Assembly (NCBI GenBank): GCA_030432875.1
Contig: JAUILP010000006.1
Coordinates: forward strand, 1-64,000
Direction: 5' to 3'
Origin: Oligoflexia bacterium
Lineage (GTDB): Bacteria > Bdellovibrionota_B > Oligoflexia > Oligoflexales > JAGOVF01
DNA: 64,000 nt
Positions 29,963 through 38,335 of this stretch are shown here, in pieces. How positions within the stretch are numbered: position 1 is the stretch's first letter; each line of letters begins with the position of its first letter. The notes beneath the pieces were generated by a model. The model saw only the letters and a list, made by a program, of their open reading frames with translations. It made no database searches and was not told the DNA's origin. The translations under genes were made by a program, and so were the position numbers.

Positions 29963-30784
29963 CTAATAAGGCCGCTGATTTTTCTGGTCGGGGGGTTTTT
30001 GATCCTGAGAAATGGAGGGAGAAATGTAGGGAAAAACCGGCTCCGTGAGGTTAAGTAGCCGGGCAATGTTTTTAAATATCCTAGAAGATTCAATGCCTTG
30101 ATCGGTATCAGGTAGCCAAAGTCCGGTTTCAGTCAGTTCTTTGTTATAGGTCACATCGCTAACGGAAATAGAATACTTTTCCAAACTGCTGTTAATGGTA
30201 ACCTCGCTGGTTACCCAGCTGGTTTTTTTTATGTGCATGGTGACTTTGTTGCGGAGCAAGCGATCAGCTTGGTAATAGTTGTCCCAGTCGGTTGAAATAA
30301 CCCCGAGCTCTTTATCGAGGAGTGTGATGTTATAGTTCATAAGCAATACTTTAAGTGCGGCGTCCCAAACATCTTTAGTATTTGCTTTATACAGAACGGT
30401 TTGTGCTGACTTTACTAACGTTGAGCCAGAATTTGAGGCTGATTTTGACGTGGATTTTTGCGTAAAAAAGCCTTGAGGCTCACTGCCTGTGCTACCTAGG
30501 CGTGGTGCGGGATCTGTATCAATGGGGGCAAAGGGATCAGGTGAATTTAATGGATCTTCCTGACTGTTATTGGTGAAACCATTTTGCCTAGAGGTTTCAA
30601 GTTCATTTGAGCCTGCCCCCGAAGACCCGCGATATTTTTTTAAATAATCAGGAATACAAGAAAAAGTAAGGCCAGTGAGCGCTAATAAAAATGCGGCTAA
30701 GCGCACATTTGAAGCTCGCCCCGCCAATTTTTGTTTTGCAAAGATCTTATAAATTTTCAATTGGCCTATAAAAAGTCTCATCAT
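29963..30784 (-). CDS. BamC/NlpB-like lipoprotein
   Basis: Lipoprotein with lipobox LTFSC. From the first ATG pair the Cys is residue 43, after an unusually long N-terminal stretch; a GTG at 30706, preceded by GGGGCGAG, would give a compact signal with Cys17 and may be the true start. After a Ser/Pro/Asn-rich linker comes a domain (about 130-250) with VWDAALKVLLMNYNI, GVISTDWDNYY and KVTMHIKK. This resembles BamC/DUF3576-type outer-membrane lipoproteins. A role in outer-membrane assembly is inference. The neighbours htpX and mdh give no direct clue. Confidence 0.6.
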   Translation of the reverse strand: MMRLFIGQLKIYKIFAKQKLAGRASNVRLAAFLLALTGLTFSCIPDYLKKYRGSSGAGSNELETSRQNGFTNNSQEDPLNSPDPFAPIDTDPAPRLGSTGSEPQGFFTQKSTSKSASNSGSTLVKSAQTVLYKANTKDVWDAALKVLLMNYNITLLDKELGVISTDWDNYYQADRLLRNKVTMHIKKTSWVTSEVTINSSLEKYSISVSDVTYNKELTETGLWLPDTDQGIESSRIFKNIARLLNLTEPVFPYISPSISQDQKPPDQKNQRPY

Positions 30785-30846
30785 AATCGCTTCGTTTTAA
30801 GAGGGCGGCTCAAAAATACTAACTGACTCGTGGTTCGATAAGCTCT

Positions 30847-30877
30847 GGGTTCAGAGAACTTTTCCTTCTCTAAACCC
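30847..30877 (-). other. Strong 12-bp hairpin downstream of mdh
   Basis: Arms 30847-30858 and 30866-30877 pair over 12 bp (one G-U when read on the minus strand) around a 7-nt loop. It begins about 25 nt after the mdh stop codon in the mdh orientation. There is no T-run behind it, so it may stabilise the mRNA end or form a Rho-assisted terminator. Confidence 0.55.
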
Positions 30878-30901
30878 CGATCAAAAAATTAGAAGACCGC
30901 A

Positions 30902-31891
30902 TTATTTTAATAACAAATCTTTTACAACATCTCGCTCACCAAGTAATTCTTTTAGGGTAACTTGAATTTTTTCTTTTGCAAATGGGCTGAGAGGTATATT
31001 TCTTATGATCTCATAGGTGCCATCGCCATGGCTACGAATTGGGAAAGAAAAAATAAGACCAGAAGGAATACCATAGGCATCTCCGTCACTGGGAACAGCA
31101 GCAGAAAAGCAGGAGCCTTGTGGCGTTTTATTGACAAAACACTTAATGTGATCGATCAGAGCGGAGGCTGCGGAAGCTGCCGAGGATTTTCCACGGGCAG
31201 CAATAATCGCAGCACCCCGATTTTGAACGGTTTTAATAAAGTCGCCCTGCAGCCAAGTTTGATCGCTAATAACTTTATGCGCTGGTTCGCCATTTATTAG
31301 GGTATTTTCAAAGTCTGGATACATGGTAGAGCTATGGTTACCCCAAACAATCATATTCTTTACGGCGGCAACAGGCACCTGGGCTTTTGCCGCAAGACTC
31401 GCCTTCGCCCTATTTTCATCAAGCATGGTCATAGCGGAAAAGCGCGTGGCAGGTACGTCTCGGCAGTTATGCTGAGCGATTAAGGCGTTTGTATTGCAGG
31501 GGTTACCAACCACGCAAATCCGCACATCACGATCAGCTTTTGCGAGAGCTTTGCCTTGATTTACAAAGATAGGTCCATTATCACGGATTAAGTCATTGCG
31601 CTCCATGCCCGGTCCACGTGGCTTGCTACCCACAAGAAGGGCCCAGTGAATGCCGTCAAAGGCTTGATTTTCATTGTCATAGATATTGATGCCAGTTACC
31701 GTCGGAAACGCACAATCGTTGATTTCCATTGCAGTACCTTCAGCGGCTTTCAAGGCAGCGGGGAGCTCCAAAAGATTTATTTCAACCGGCTGATCGGCCC
31801 CAAACACTTCACCCGAAGCTATGCGAAAAAGTAAGCTATAGCCAATTTGACCTGCGGCACCAGTAACAGCAACTTTGATAGTTTTTTTCAT
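30902..31891 (-). CDS. mdh: Malate dehydrogenase
   Basis: NAD-dependent oxidation of malate to oxaloacetate in the TCA cycle. The Rossmann start [19 protein letters not shown], the substrate loop [21 protein letters not shown] and the active-site His in [13 protein letters not shown] mark the cytosolic-type (MDH type 2) family; 329 aa is typical. ATG 31891 (MKKTIKVAV) has GGGAGT seven bases upstream and is preferred over a frame opening at 31906. The next gene upstream on the strand ends 27 nt away. Confidence 0.97.
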   Translation of the reverse strand: MKKTIKVAVTGAAGQIGYSLLFRIASGEVFGADQPVEINLLELPAALKAAEGTAMEINDCAFPTVTGINIYDNENQAFDGIHWALLVGSKPRGPGMERNDLIRDNGPIFVNQGKALAKADRDVRICVVGNPCNTNALIAQHNCRDVPATRFSAMTMLDENRAKASLAAKAQVPVAAVKNMIVWGNHSSTMYPDFENTLINGEPAHKVISDQTWLQGDFIKTVQNRGAAIIAARGKSSAASAASALIDHIKCFVNKTPQGSCFSAAVPSDGDAYGIPSGLIFSFPIRSHGDGTYEIIRNIPLSPFAKEKIQVTLKELLGERDVVKDLLLK

Positions 31892-31918
31892 CGAATGTAC
31901 TCCCAAAAATTATTGCTT

Positions 31919-32668
31919 TTAAGGACCATCATCACTTTTTTGCTTTTGCTCAGAAGTAACTGATGGTTTTCCCTGATTGTTATTTTTTAATATATTTTCG
32001 CTTTCATTAATACGCCAAAATTGTTCATTGGGTTTGTAATTGATGTTTTCCGTCCAGTGCAGAGCCTTTCCGTCCAACATAAAATGGAGAACTTTGATTT
32101 TCTTTTTTTCTTTAAGAAGTTGGTAACAAACATGGCAAGCTAAGGTGGATTTTTCTTCTTGGTCAATTTTCACGCGCACGCCATTTGGAGGACCAGAAAT
32201 AAAAGGCCTTGAGCAGAAATAGCATCCCGCTTTTGCTAGGGTTTCTTTGGGGGTTGATAGCGGGATAGTACTTGTTTTGCCGCCAAAGTACATATCGACC
32301 ATATTCTTTGCTTTTAACGTTTGGTTTTGGCAGTCACGAGCAAGGATGAGGGCTGAATTAAGGCTCCCTTCGCGGATGTCTTTGGGATGAATATGACTTA
32401 TGGCTTCCGCAAGGGTGTACATAAAAGAAACCGTTTTATCGACTTCATCAATGATGGCTTCGTTTCTAATAAGATGTAAGTAAGGGTTTATGTCATTGAG
32501 CTGCTTTTGAATGGCTTCTAGTTGGAGAATGAGGTTTTGGTAGCGTTTGCGTCTTAGAGTTTGTTTTTGCTGTAAATTTCTTTTTTTCTGCTTTTTTATG
32601 TAAAAAAAACCAACCACAAAAGTAGCTATTAATACTATAAAAAATGCTGGTTGCATAAAATTTGGCAC
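31919..32668 (-). CDS. Membrane-anchored protein with CxxC zinc-ribbon
   Basis: 249 residues, unrecognised. One N-terminal transmembrane helix (about 5-24) is followed by basic KKQKKRN, then a helical, probably coiled region to about 120. A zinc-ribbon-like pair lies at about 150-180: CYFCSRPF and CHVCYQLL. The end is polar (Lys/Gln/Ser/Asp). The frame starts with GTG at 32668 after AAGGAAAA; an ATG four codons later (32656) is an alternative. It precedes mdh by 27 nt. The cysteines suggest structural zinc in a cytoplasmic domain. Confidence 0.6.
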   Translation of the reverse strand: MPNFMQPAFFIVLIATFVVGFFYIKKQKKRNLQQKQTLRRKRYQNLILQLEAIQKQLNDINPYLHLIRNEAIIDEVDKTVSFMYTLAEAISHIHPKDIREGSLNSALILARDCQNQTLKAKNMVDMYFGGKTSTIPLSTPKETLAKAGCYFCSRPFISGPPNGVRVKIDQEEKSTLACHVCYQLLKEKKKIKVLHFMLDGKALHWTENINYKPNEQFWRINESENILKNNNQGKPSVTSEQKQKSDDGP

Positions 32669-32968
32669 CAGGTTTTCCTTATATTATGAAAAATCATCTG
32701 TAAAAAACGATGTTTATAGATACTTTAGGGCCCATCAACCCAATTTTCAAAAAAAGCACATTTTTTTGGGAACTTTATAGATGATTGTAACAGAAATCTG
32801 AGCTGAGCGGGAGATTGCGAGCAAATCAGACAAAAGGGACTTCAAAATTCAATCAAGATAACCGGCGATAACACCTTGTCATTATGAAATTTGCTTAAGA
32901 TTTTTGTCAATTTACCGACGAGAGTTTAACACGGAGTTGAAATAATCATTTTAACACGACAGGTTTTT
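32669..32968. other. Divergent intergenic region, no gene seen
   Basis: About 300 bp between the minus-strand zinc-ribbon gene and a small plus-strand frame at 32969. It is AT-rich with no clear promoter pair, hairpin terminator or RNA gene. Promoters for both directions presumably lie here. Confidence 0.4.
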
Positions 32969-33136
32969 ATGCATTTTCAGTCCAAACGAACTCATTTTGA
33001 GCTAATTTTAAAGAAATACAGAGAATATCTTTCCTTGTATAAGTTTATAAATAATGGCTCCTTACAGGGGGTTACCCCATTTTGTGAATTCTACTGGAGT
33101 TACGTCTACAATTCCAAATATATTGAAAAATATTAG
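32969..33136 (+). CDS. Small ORF, possible truncated transposase/HTH start
   Basis: A 55-codon frame with ATG and a modest GACAGG upstream. It reads MHFQSKRTHFELILKKY.. ..GSLQGVTPFCEFYWSY.. and stops. The spacing of YLSLYKF, the Gly and FCEFY resembles the N-terminal helix-turn-helix of some IS-type transposases (sequence-gap-FC pattern), but this is a guess by eye. No IS ends or target repeats are visible. The following 250 bp up to 33389 holds nothing I recognise. Confidence 0.3.
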   Translation: MHFQSKRTHFELILKKYREYLSLYKFINNGSLQGVTPFCEFYWSYVYNSKYIEKY

Positions 33137-33388
33137 GATGCCCTCGCCTACCCCAAAACTCTTTAAAAAGTAATGATGAGACAAAAACGATGAGCTTGCG
33201 GTGGCTTATTGATGAATAAGTTTTTTTAAAAATCGTGTTCCTTGCACATCCCCACACTTTTCCCGCGTTATTCTGAAAATGAGACCCTCCAAGACTATCG
33301 CTTTAATACTGCCTTTAAATGTGTTAGAAAAAATCAAGGGCCTATTTGCATTAAATTTTTTTCAACCCCTGACTAGGTTCGGTTACTA

Positions 33389-34543
33389 ATGAGTGGGGCG
33401 CATAGTTTAGGGCTGGGGTTGTTGCTTTATAACTATTTGCCGCTATCAAATGTCTTTTTTAAGGGTTTCTCATTGTTAGATAAACCACCGCTTCGATCAG
33501 CAGGCAAAAAACCGAGTCCTTCTCCGAGCGGAGGCAGCGCGGCCATCGAGCAAAAAGCCTTGGCTTTGGCGCAAAATATAACATGGAGTGGAGAGGGTAT
33601 ACATTTAAAAAACTCTCTTTTATGGTTTGACTCTCTAAGCTGTCCCGGTATCACATTTGTTTCTTCAGCAATTTTTTTTAATAAACAACCAGACTCAGAG
33701 TATTTTTGCACGGAAGAAACCAGTCAAATACTTGGTTTGTTTGGCAAATCAACAAAATCACTCGCCTGCCAATTCAATAGACCGTTTTCCATTGGGGACT
33801 TGAAGCTCGAGCTCCTCCCCTCTGGCAATGTGCTGGGCGGAGCTTCTTTATTTGTGGAAACCCCCCAGGGGAGAATTCTTTATGCCCCGTACCTTCAAAC
33901 AAAACATATTCCCTTAGTACGCAGATTTCAGCTTAAAAAGGCGGAAGTCCTCGTTATTGGGGCCTTTCAGCCCAGCGAAAAAATTGCCCCGAGTCGAAAA
34001 AAAGAGCGTCAGAAGCTTTTTGAATCTGTACAGAATATTCTTCTTCAGGGCAGTTCTCCTGTCGTCGTTTGTTTGCCTTTTGCCACAGCCCAGGAACTCA
34101 CAAAAAACTTTAATGACGAAGGGTTTAAGGTTGCGGTCGATTACAAAATACATGCGATAAATAAGGCTTATGAGCAGCATGGTTCACAATTAGGAAGTTA
34201 TACGCTCTATTCTCCTCGCATAAAAAAACAAAAGGTTATTATCGTGAGCCCTGCGGTTTGGATAAATGGTATTCGCAAAGGTACATTTAATCTTGAAAAA
34301 AGTTTTTTTATTGATGATGCGATGCATCCCGTGAGCAAAAGTATTGATATAAAAGCAGTAGCGAAAACCTTTAATATTAGCAGCGCCTGCAGTAGTTCTG
34401 AATTTAATGACATTGTGGCCGCAGTCCAGCCTAAAACAGTAGTTGTATTTGGACCGTATGCAAAAATGCTTGCAAACGAACTGAAAGAAGGAAAATTTAA
34501 GGTAAAAATATTATTTAAAAATGATCAGCCCACACTTTTTTAA
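33389..34543 (+). CDS. Possible degenerate metallo-beta-lactamase/beta-CASP-like protein
   Basis: 384 residues of uncertain family. The block LLPSGNVLGGASLFVETPQG then RILYAPYLQT resembles the PAGHxxGSA..GDY region of metallo-beta-lactamase RNases/exonucleases, and the C-terminal half (VVVCLPFATAQELTKNF, IIVSPAV, VVVFGPYAKML) could be a beta-CASP-like insertion and end. The zinc motif HxHxDH is absent, so it would not be an active metallo-nuclease. It may be a scaffold or have diverged. It ends 16 nt before gcvP, so the two are probably cotranscribed. The start has only a weak ribosome-binding site. Confidence 0.4.
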   Translation: MSGAHSLGLGLLLYNYLPLSNVFFKGFSLLDKPPLRSAGKKPSPSPSGGSAAIEQKALALAQNITWSGEGIHLKNSLLWFDSLSCPGITFVSSAIFFNKQPDSEYFCTEETSQILGLFGKSTKSLACQFNRPFSIGDLKLELLPSGNVLGGASLFVETPQGRILYAPYLQTKHIPLVRRFQLKKAEVLVIGAFQPSEKIAPSRKKERQKLFESVQNILLQGSSPVVVCLPFATAQELTKNFNDEGFKVAVDYKIHAINKAYEQHGSQLGSYTLYSPRIKKQKVIIVSPAVWINGIRKGTFNLEKSFFIDDAMHPVSKSIDIKAVAKTFNISSACSSSEFNDIVAAVQPKTVVVFGPYAKMLANELKEGKFKVKILFKNDQPTLF

Positions 34544-34559
34544 ACATTAAGGAGATGCC

Positions 34560-37439
34560 ATGAGTAAGGGTTTTGTTGGTGATGAGGAAAATGAGTTTTT
34601 GGGGCGACATATTGGGCCAACAGAAAATGAACAAAAGTCGATGCTCGCTTCTATTGGCTTTTCCTCTTTGGAAGAGCTTTGTAAGCACGCTGTTCCCAAA
34701 AACATTAGAGTAAAAACAGATTTGACTTTAGAGAAACCTTATACTGAATCAAGGTTGTTAGAAAAAGCAAATATCCTGGCCCACAAAAATAGCCTTTTTA
34801 AAAATTATTTAGGTCAGGGGTATTATGACACACGTACACCGGCAGTCATCCAGCGAGTTATTCTGGAAAATCCAAGTTGGTATACTGCTTATACCCCGTA
34901 TCAAGCTGAAATTTCTCAGGGACGCATGGAAGCTCTTTTATACTTTCAAACCATGATTTGTGAAATGACAAAAATGGAGGTTGCCAATGCCTCTTTGCTT
35001 GATGAGGCGACAGCCGCTGCAGAAGCCATGAACGTTTGTTACGCTCAGCAGGGACACCCTGAAAAGCCGCTGTTTCTGGTCGACGCCATGGTGTTTGAGC
35101 AAACCTACTCGGTGCTAGCAACTCGTGCTAAGGCAATTGATATTGAAGTAAGAAAATTTGATTTTGCCAAAGATGAAAAACCAGAAAGAAATATCATCGG
35201 GGCTCTTATTCAGTATCCCGCTCGTGATGGGTCTATAAAGGACATTGCTTCACTGGTAACTAAAATCAAAGGCATGGGCGGACTCGCTGTTGTGGCAACC
35301 GATCTTATGGCGATAACCATAATGACGCCACCTGGAGATTTGGGTGCTGATATTGTTGTCGGTTCAAGCCAGAGATTTGGTGTTCCCATGATGTTTGGCG
35401 GTCCTCATGCAGGATTTATGGCGGCTAAAGATGCTTATAAAAGAAATATGCCAGGGCGATTTATTGGCGTAACCCGTGATGTAAACGGGAAAACTGCCTT
35501 GAGAATGGCGTTGCAAACCCGAGAACAGCACATAAAAAGAGAAAAAGCGACGTCAAATATATGCACGTCGCAGGTGCTTTTGGCGGTGATGGCAACAATG
35601 TACGCCGTATATCATGGGCCTAAAGGTCTAAATAAAATTAGTGCGAAAATAAATTACTGCGCAAGGTTATTTGCTAATGGTTTAAATAAATTGGGCATTA
35701 AGCCGCGACATAATAGCTTTTTTGATACGGTTTGCTTTGAAGTTTCAAGTGCTCAGGATCTTATATCGCGTGCGATTTTCCACAAAACAAATATTTGGCG
35801 AGACCCGACTGGTTTTCTTTCGGTCTCTTTTGATGAGTCCAAAGAGGTTCAAGATGTAATGGCGGTTCTTGAAATTGTTGCAGGTAAACCTCTTTCCTTT
35901 AGTCTCCAAGATTTGGTTTCAGATTTAACAGAAAGCGTGCCTGAGCAATTTGTTCGTAAAGACCCATGCCTAAGTCATGAGGTGTTTAACAAGTACCACA
36001 CGGAGACCGAATTTATGCGGTTTGCGTACAGGTTGGAGAAAAAAGATCTGTCTTTAAACACCGCGATGATTCCCTTAGGCTCTTGTACCATGAAACTCAA
36101 TAGTGCCGTAGAAATGATGCCCGTCACCTTTTCTGGCTTTGCTCAACTTCATCCCTTTATCCCTCGCAATCAAGCCGATGGGATGCATCAGATAATCACA
36201 GAACTAGAACAAGATCTTGCAGAAATCACCGGCTTTGCCAAAGTGAGCTTGCAGCCGAACGCGGGTTCTCAAGGTGAATATTCTGGCCTTCTTGTCATTA
36301 AGAAATATCATGAGATGCGCCAAGAAGGTCATAGGAATATATGCTTAATACCCGCTTCTGCCCACGGGACAAATCCGGCCTCTGCTATTATGGCGGGTTT
36401 TAGTGTCGTGGTGGTGAGTTGCGATTCTTTAGGAAATATCGATGTCTCTGATCTAAAAGCTAAAGCTGAGGCCAATGCAAAGGATTTGGCTGCGATCATG
36501 ATCACCTACCCTTCCACTCATGGTGTTTTCGAAGAAGATGTTCGCGAAATTTGCGAGATAGTCCATAAATACGGTGGTCAGGTCTATATGGACGGAGCTA
36601 ATATGAATGCCATGGTCGGTCTTGCAAAACCAGGAGAAATAGGCGCAGATGTGCTTCATTTAAATTTGCATAAAACTTTTGCTATTCCTCATGGCGGCGG
36701 CGGACCTGGTGTTGGGCCAATTGGCGTTGCCAGTCACTTAGTTGATTTTCTCCCCGATCATTTTTTGCTTAAAACGGGTAAAGAAACTCAAGGTCGTAGC
36801 ATTGGGGCTATTGCCGCCGCTCCCTGGGGGAGTGCAGGAATTCTTCCTATTTCCTGGTCTTATATCAAATTAATGGGTGGTGCCGGATTAAAGAAAGCCA
36901 CCTCTGTCGCTATTCTTAGCGCCAATTATTTGGCGAAAAAGTTATCCCCAGCTTATCCCATATTGTACACATCCAAAGAGGGCTTAGTCGCTCATGAGTG
37001 TATTTTGGATTGTCGCCCCTTTAAAAAAACTGCGGGAATAGAAGTTGATGATATCGCAAAACGTTTAATGGATTATGGTTTTCATGCCCCCACCATGTCT
37101 TTTCCCGTTCCAGGTACTCTTATGGTCGAACCAACGGAAAGTGAATCCCTATTCGAATTGGACCGTTTTTGTGAGGCGATGCTTAGCATTAGAGAAGAGA
37201 TTCGGAAAATTGAAGAGGGAAGCTGGCCAAAAGAAAACAATGTCCTTAAAAATGCTCCCCATAGCATGGCGACGGTTACGGCTGATAGCTGGGATAAGAG
37301 CTATCCCCGCAGTTTAGCCGCATATCCCACAAGGTTTACAGAGCAGCATAAATACTGGCCCACAGTCGATCGCGTAGACAATGCTTATGGTGACCGCAAT
37401 TTTATCTGTATTTGTCCGCCTATGAGTGAGTACCAATGA
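34560..37439 (+). CDS. gcvP: Glycine dehydrogenase (decarboxylating), P-protein
   Basis: PLP-dependent P-protein of the glycine cleavage system: decarboxylates glycine and passes the aminomethyl group to lipoylated H-protein. At 959 aa it is the full-length single-chain form. N-terminal signature FLGRHIGPTENEQKSML; PIGSCTMKLN-like block IPLGSCTMKLNSA; the PLP lysine is near residue 705 in HLNLHKTFAIPHGGGGPGVG. AAGGAGATGCC gives a strong ribosome-binding site. gcvT and gcvH are not adjacent and not in the window. It converges with the PilZ gene with 15 nt between stops. Confidence 0.97.
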   Translation: MSKGFVGDEENEFLGRHIGPTENEQKSMLASIGFSSLEELCKHAVPKNIRVKTDLTLEKPYTESRLLEKANILAHKNSLFKNYLGQGYYDTRTPAVIQRVILENPSWYTAYTPYQAEISQGRMEALLYFQTMICEMTKMEVANASLLDEATAAAEAMNVCYAQQGHPEKPLFLVDAMVFEQTYSVLATRAKAIDIEVRKFDFAKDEKPERNIIGALIQYPARDGSIKDIASLVTKIKGMGGLAVVATDLMAITIMTPPGDLGADIVVGSSQRFGVPMMFGGPHAGFMAAKDAYKRNMPGRFIGVTRDVNGKTALRMALQTREQHIKREKATSNICTSQVLLAVMATMYAVYHGPKGLNKISAKINYCARLFANGLNKLGIKPRHNSFFDTVCFEVSSAQDLISRAIFHKTNIWRDPTGFLSVSFDESKEVQDVMAVLEIVAGKPLSFSLQDLVSDLTESVPEQFVRKDPCLSHEVFNKYHTETEFMRFAYRLEKKDLSLNTAMIPLGSCTMKLNSAVEMMPVTFSGFAQLHPFIPRNQADGMHQIITELEQDLAEITGFAKVSLQPNAGSQGEYSGLLVIKKYHEMRQEGHRNICLIPASAHGTNPASAIMAGFSVVVVSCDSLGNIDVSDLKAKAEANAKDLAAIMITYPSTHGVFEEDVREICEIVHKYGGQVYMDGANMNAMVGLAKPGEIGADVLHLNLHKTFAIPHGGGGPGVGPIGVASHLVDFLPDHFLLKTGKETQGRSIGAIAAAPWGSAGILPISWSYIKLMGGAGLKKATSVAILSANYLAKKLSPAYPILYTSKEGLVAHECILDCRPFKKTAGIEVDDIAKRLMDYGFHAPTMSFPVPGTLMVEPTESESLFELDRFCEAMLSIREEIRKIEEGSWPKENNVLKNAPHSMATVTADSWDKSYPRSLAAYPTRFTEQHKYWPTVDRVDNAYGDRNFICICPPMSEYQ

Positions 37440-37454
37440 AAATAAAGAGGGTGA

Positions 37455-38321
37455 TTACTTTTTAAGTTGAGAAAACCCTGACGAATAATTAACCAGGAAT
37501 TCTGATAAAGCGTTAATTTTGTCATTGGTTAAATACTCAAAGCTCAGTCCCGCCCGACTGCCCGAGATATAGACGCGCCGTACAATGCCCGTTAAACTCA
37601 GGTAGTCTCCTAGGGCTGGTTTTGTATAGTTATAAACGGGAACGGAGAGTCTTATTTGCTCACGCATTTCGAATAAATGTGTGTTAGATCCCTCGATTAG
37701 GGCTCCGTGCAAACTCACATCAATGAGGCGACCGCTATGTTGTTGACCATAGCGCAGTTGATGGTAAGAAATGGGGATATCAATGGAAAAGCGGCGACTC
37801 TTTCTCTTTGCTACCTCTGATAGGGAAATTTTGATTTTACTGAGTACGCGATCGACTGAATTTTTACGGTAATTCACATAATCATCAGTCTCCTGATAAA
37901 GCAGCAGCTCTTTATGATATGCGGAAATTAAGGAATCTACATTTCGGGTCAAAAAAAGAACGGGCATATGCGTATCCGCCTTTTTTTCCTTCATAACACG
38001 CAATGTTTTCATAACTTCATTTATTTCAGCAAATTCATCATCGATGACCATGAGGTTTATTTGTTTGGTGACGAGTTTTGCTAGGTCAATAATGCCCTGG
38101 GGTCTTACCGTAACAATTCCAGGAATAAGCTTTTTAACATAATTTTGAATACTGGTGACCACATCTGGCGAAAGAGAGGAGCTACCTGCGATCACGATAT
38201 AATTTTTCCGCTTTTTCTTTTGCGTTTCCAAATAATCAGTGACATTGCTCTCTTTTTTTTCTGTTGTCGTTGATGAAGCGGTTGTGGTCGTTGTATTTGT
38301 GGTGGTCGTTGTTTCGGCCAT
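37455..38321 (-). CDS. PilZ-domain protein with receiver-like N-terminal domain
   Basis: 288 residues. After a Thr-rich start (about 4-20), residues 38-165 look like a response-regulator fold (YIVIAGSSSL, LMVIDDEFAEI, MPVLFLTR, a beta/alpha pattern) but the phospho-acceptor position is uncertain. Residues about 170-280 form a PilZ domain with the c-di-GMP motifs RKSRRF (RxxxR) and DVSLHGALIEG (DxSxxG). So it probably senses c-di-GMP. It is the last gene of a three-gene leftward unit, 14 nt after the 1000-residue lipoprotein gene. A role in envelope or motility control is inference. Confidence 0.85.
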   Translation of the reverse strand: MAETTTTTNTTTTTASSTTTEKKESNVTDYLETQKKKRKNYIVIAGSSSLSPDVVTSIQNYVKKLIPGIVTVRPQGIIDLAKLVTKQINLMVIDDEFAEINEVMKTLRVMKEKKADTHMPVLFLTRNVDSLISAYHKELLLYQETDDYVNYRKNSVDRVLSKIKISLSEVAKRKSRRFSIDIPISYHQLRYGQQHSGRLIDVSLHGALIEGSNTHLFEMREQIRLSVPVYNYTKPALGDYLSLTGIVRRVYISGSRAGLSFEYLTNDKINALSEFLVNYSSGFSQLKK

Positions 38322-38335
38322 AAAGGTCTAATTTC

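Noticed and set aside
30826-30865. GGTTCGAT stretch resembling a tRNA T-loop
   Set aside because: No acceptor stem, anticodon arm or D-arm around it; it belongs to the hairpin after mdh.
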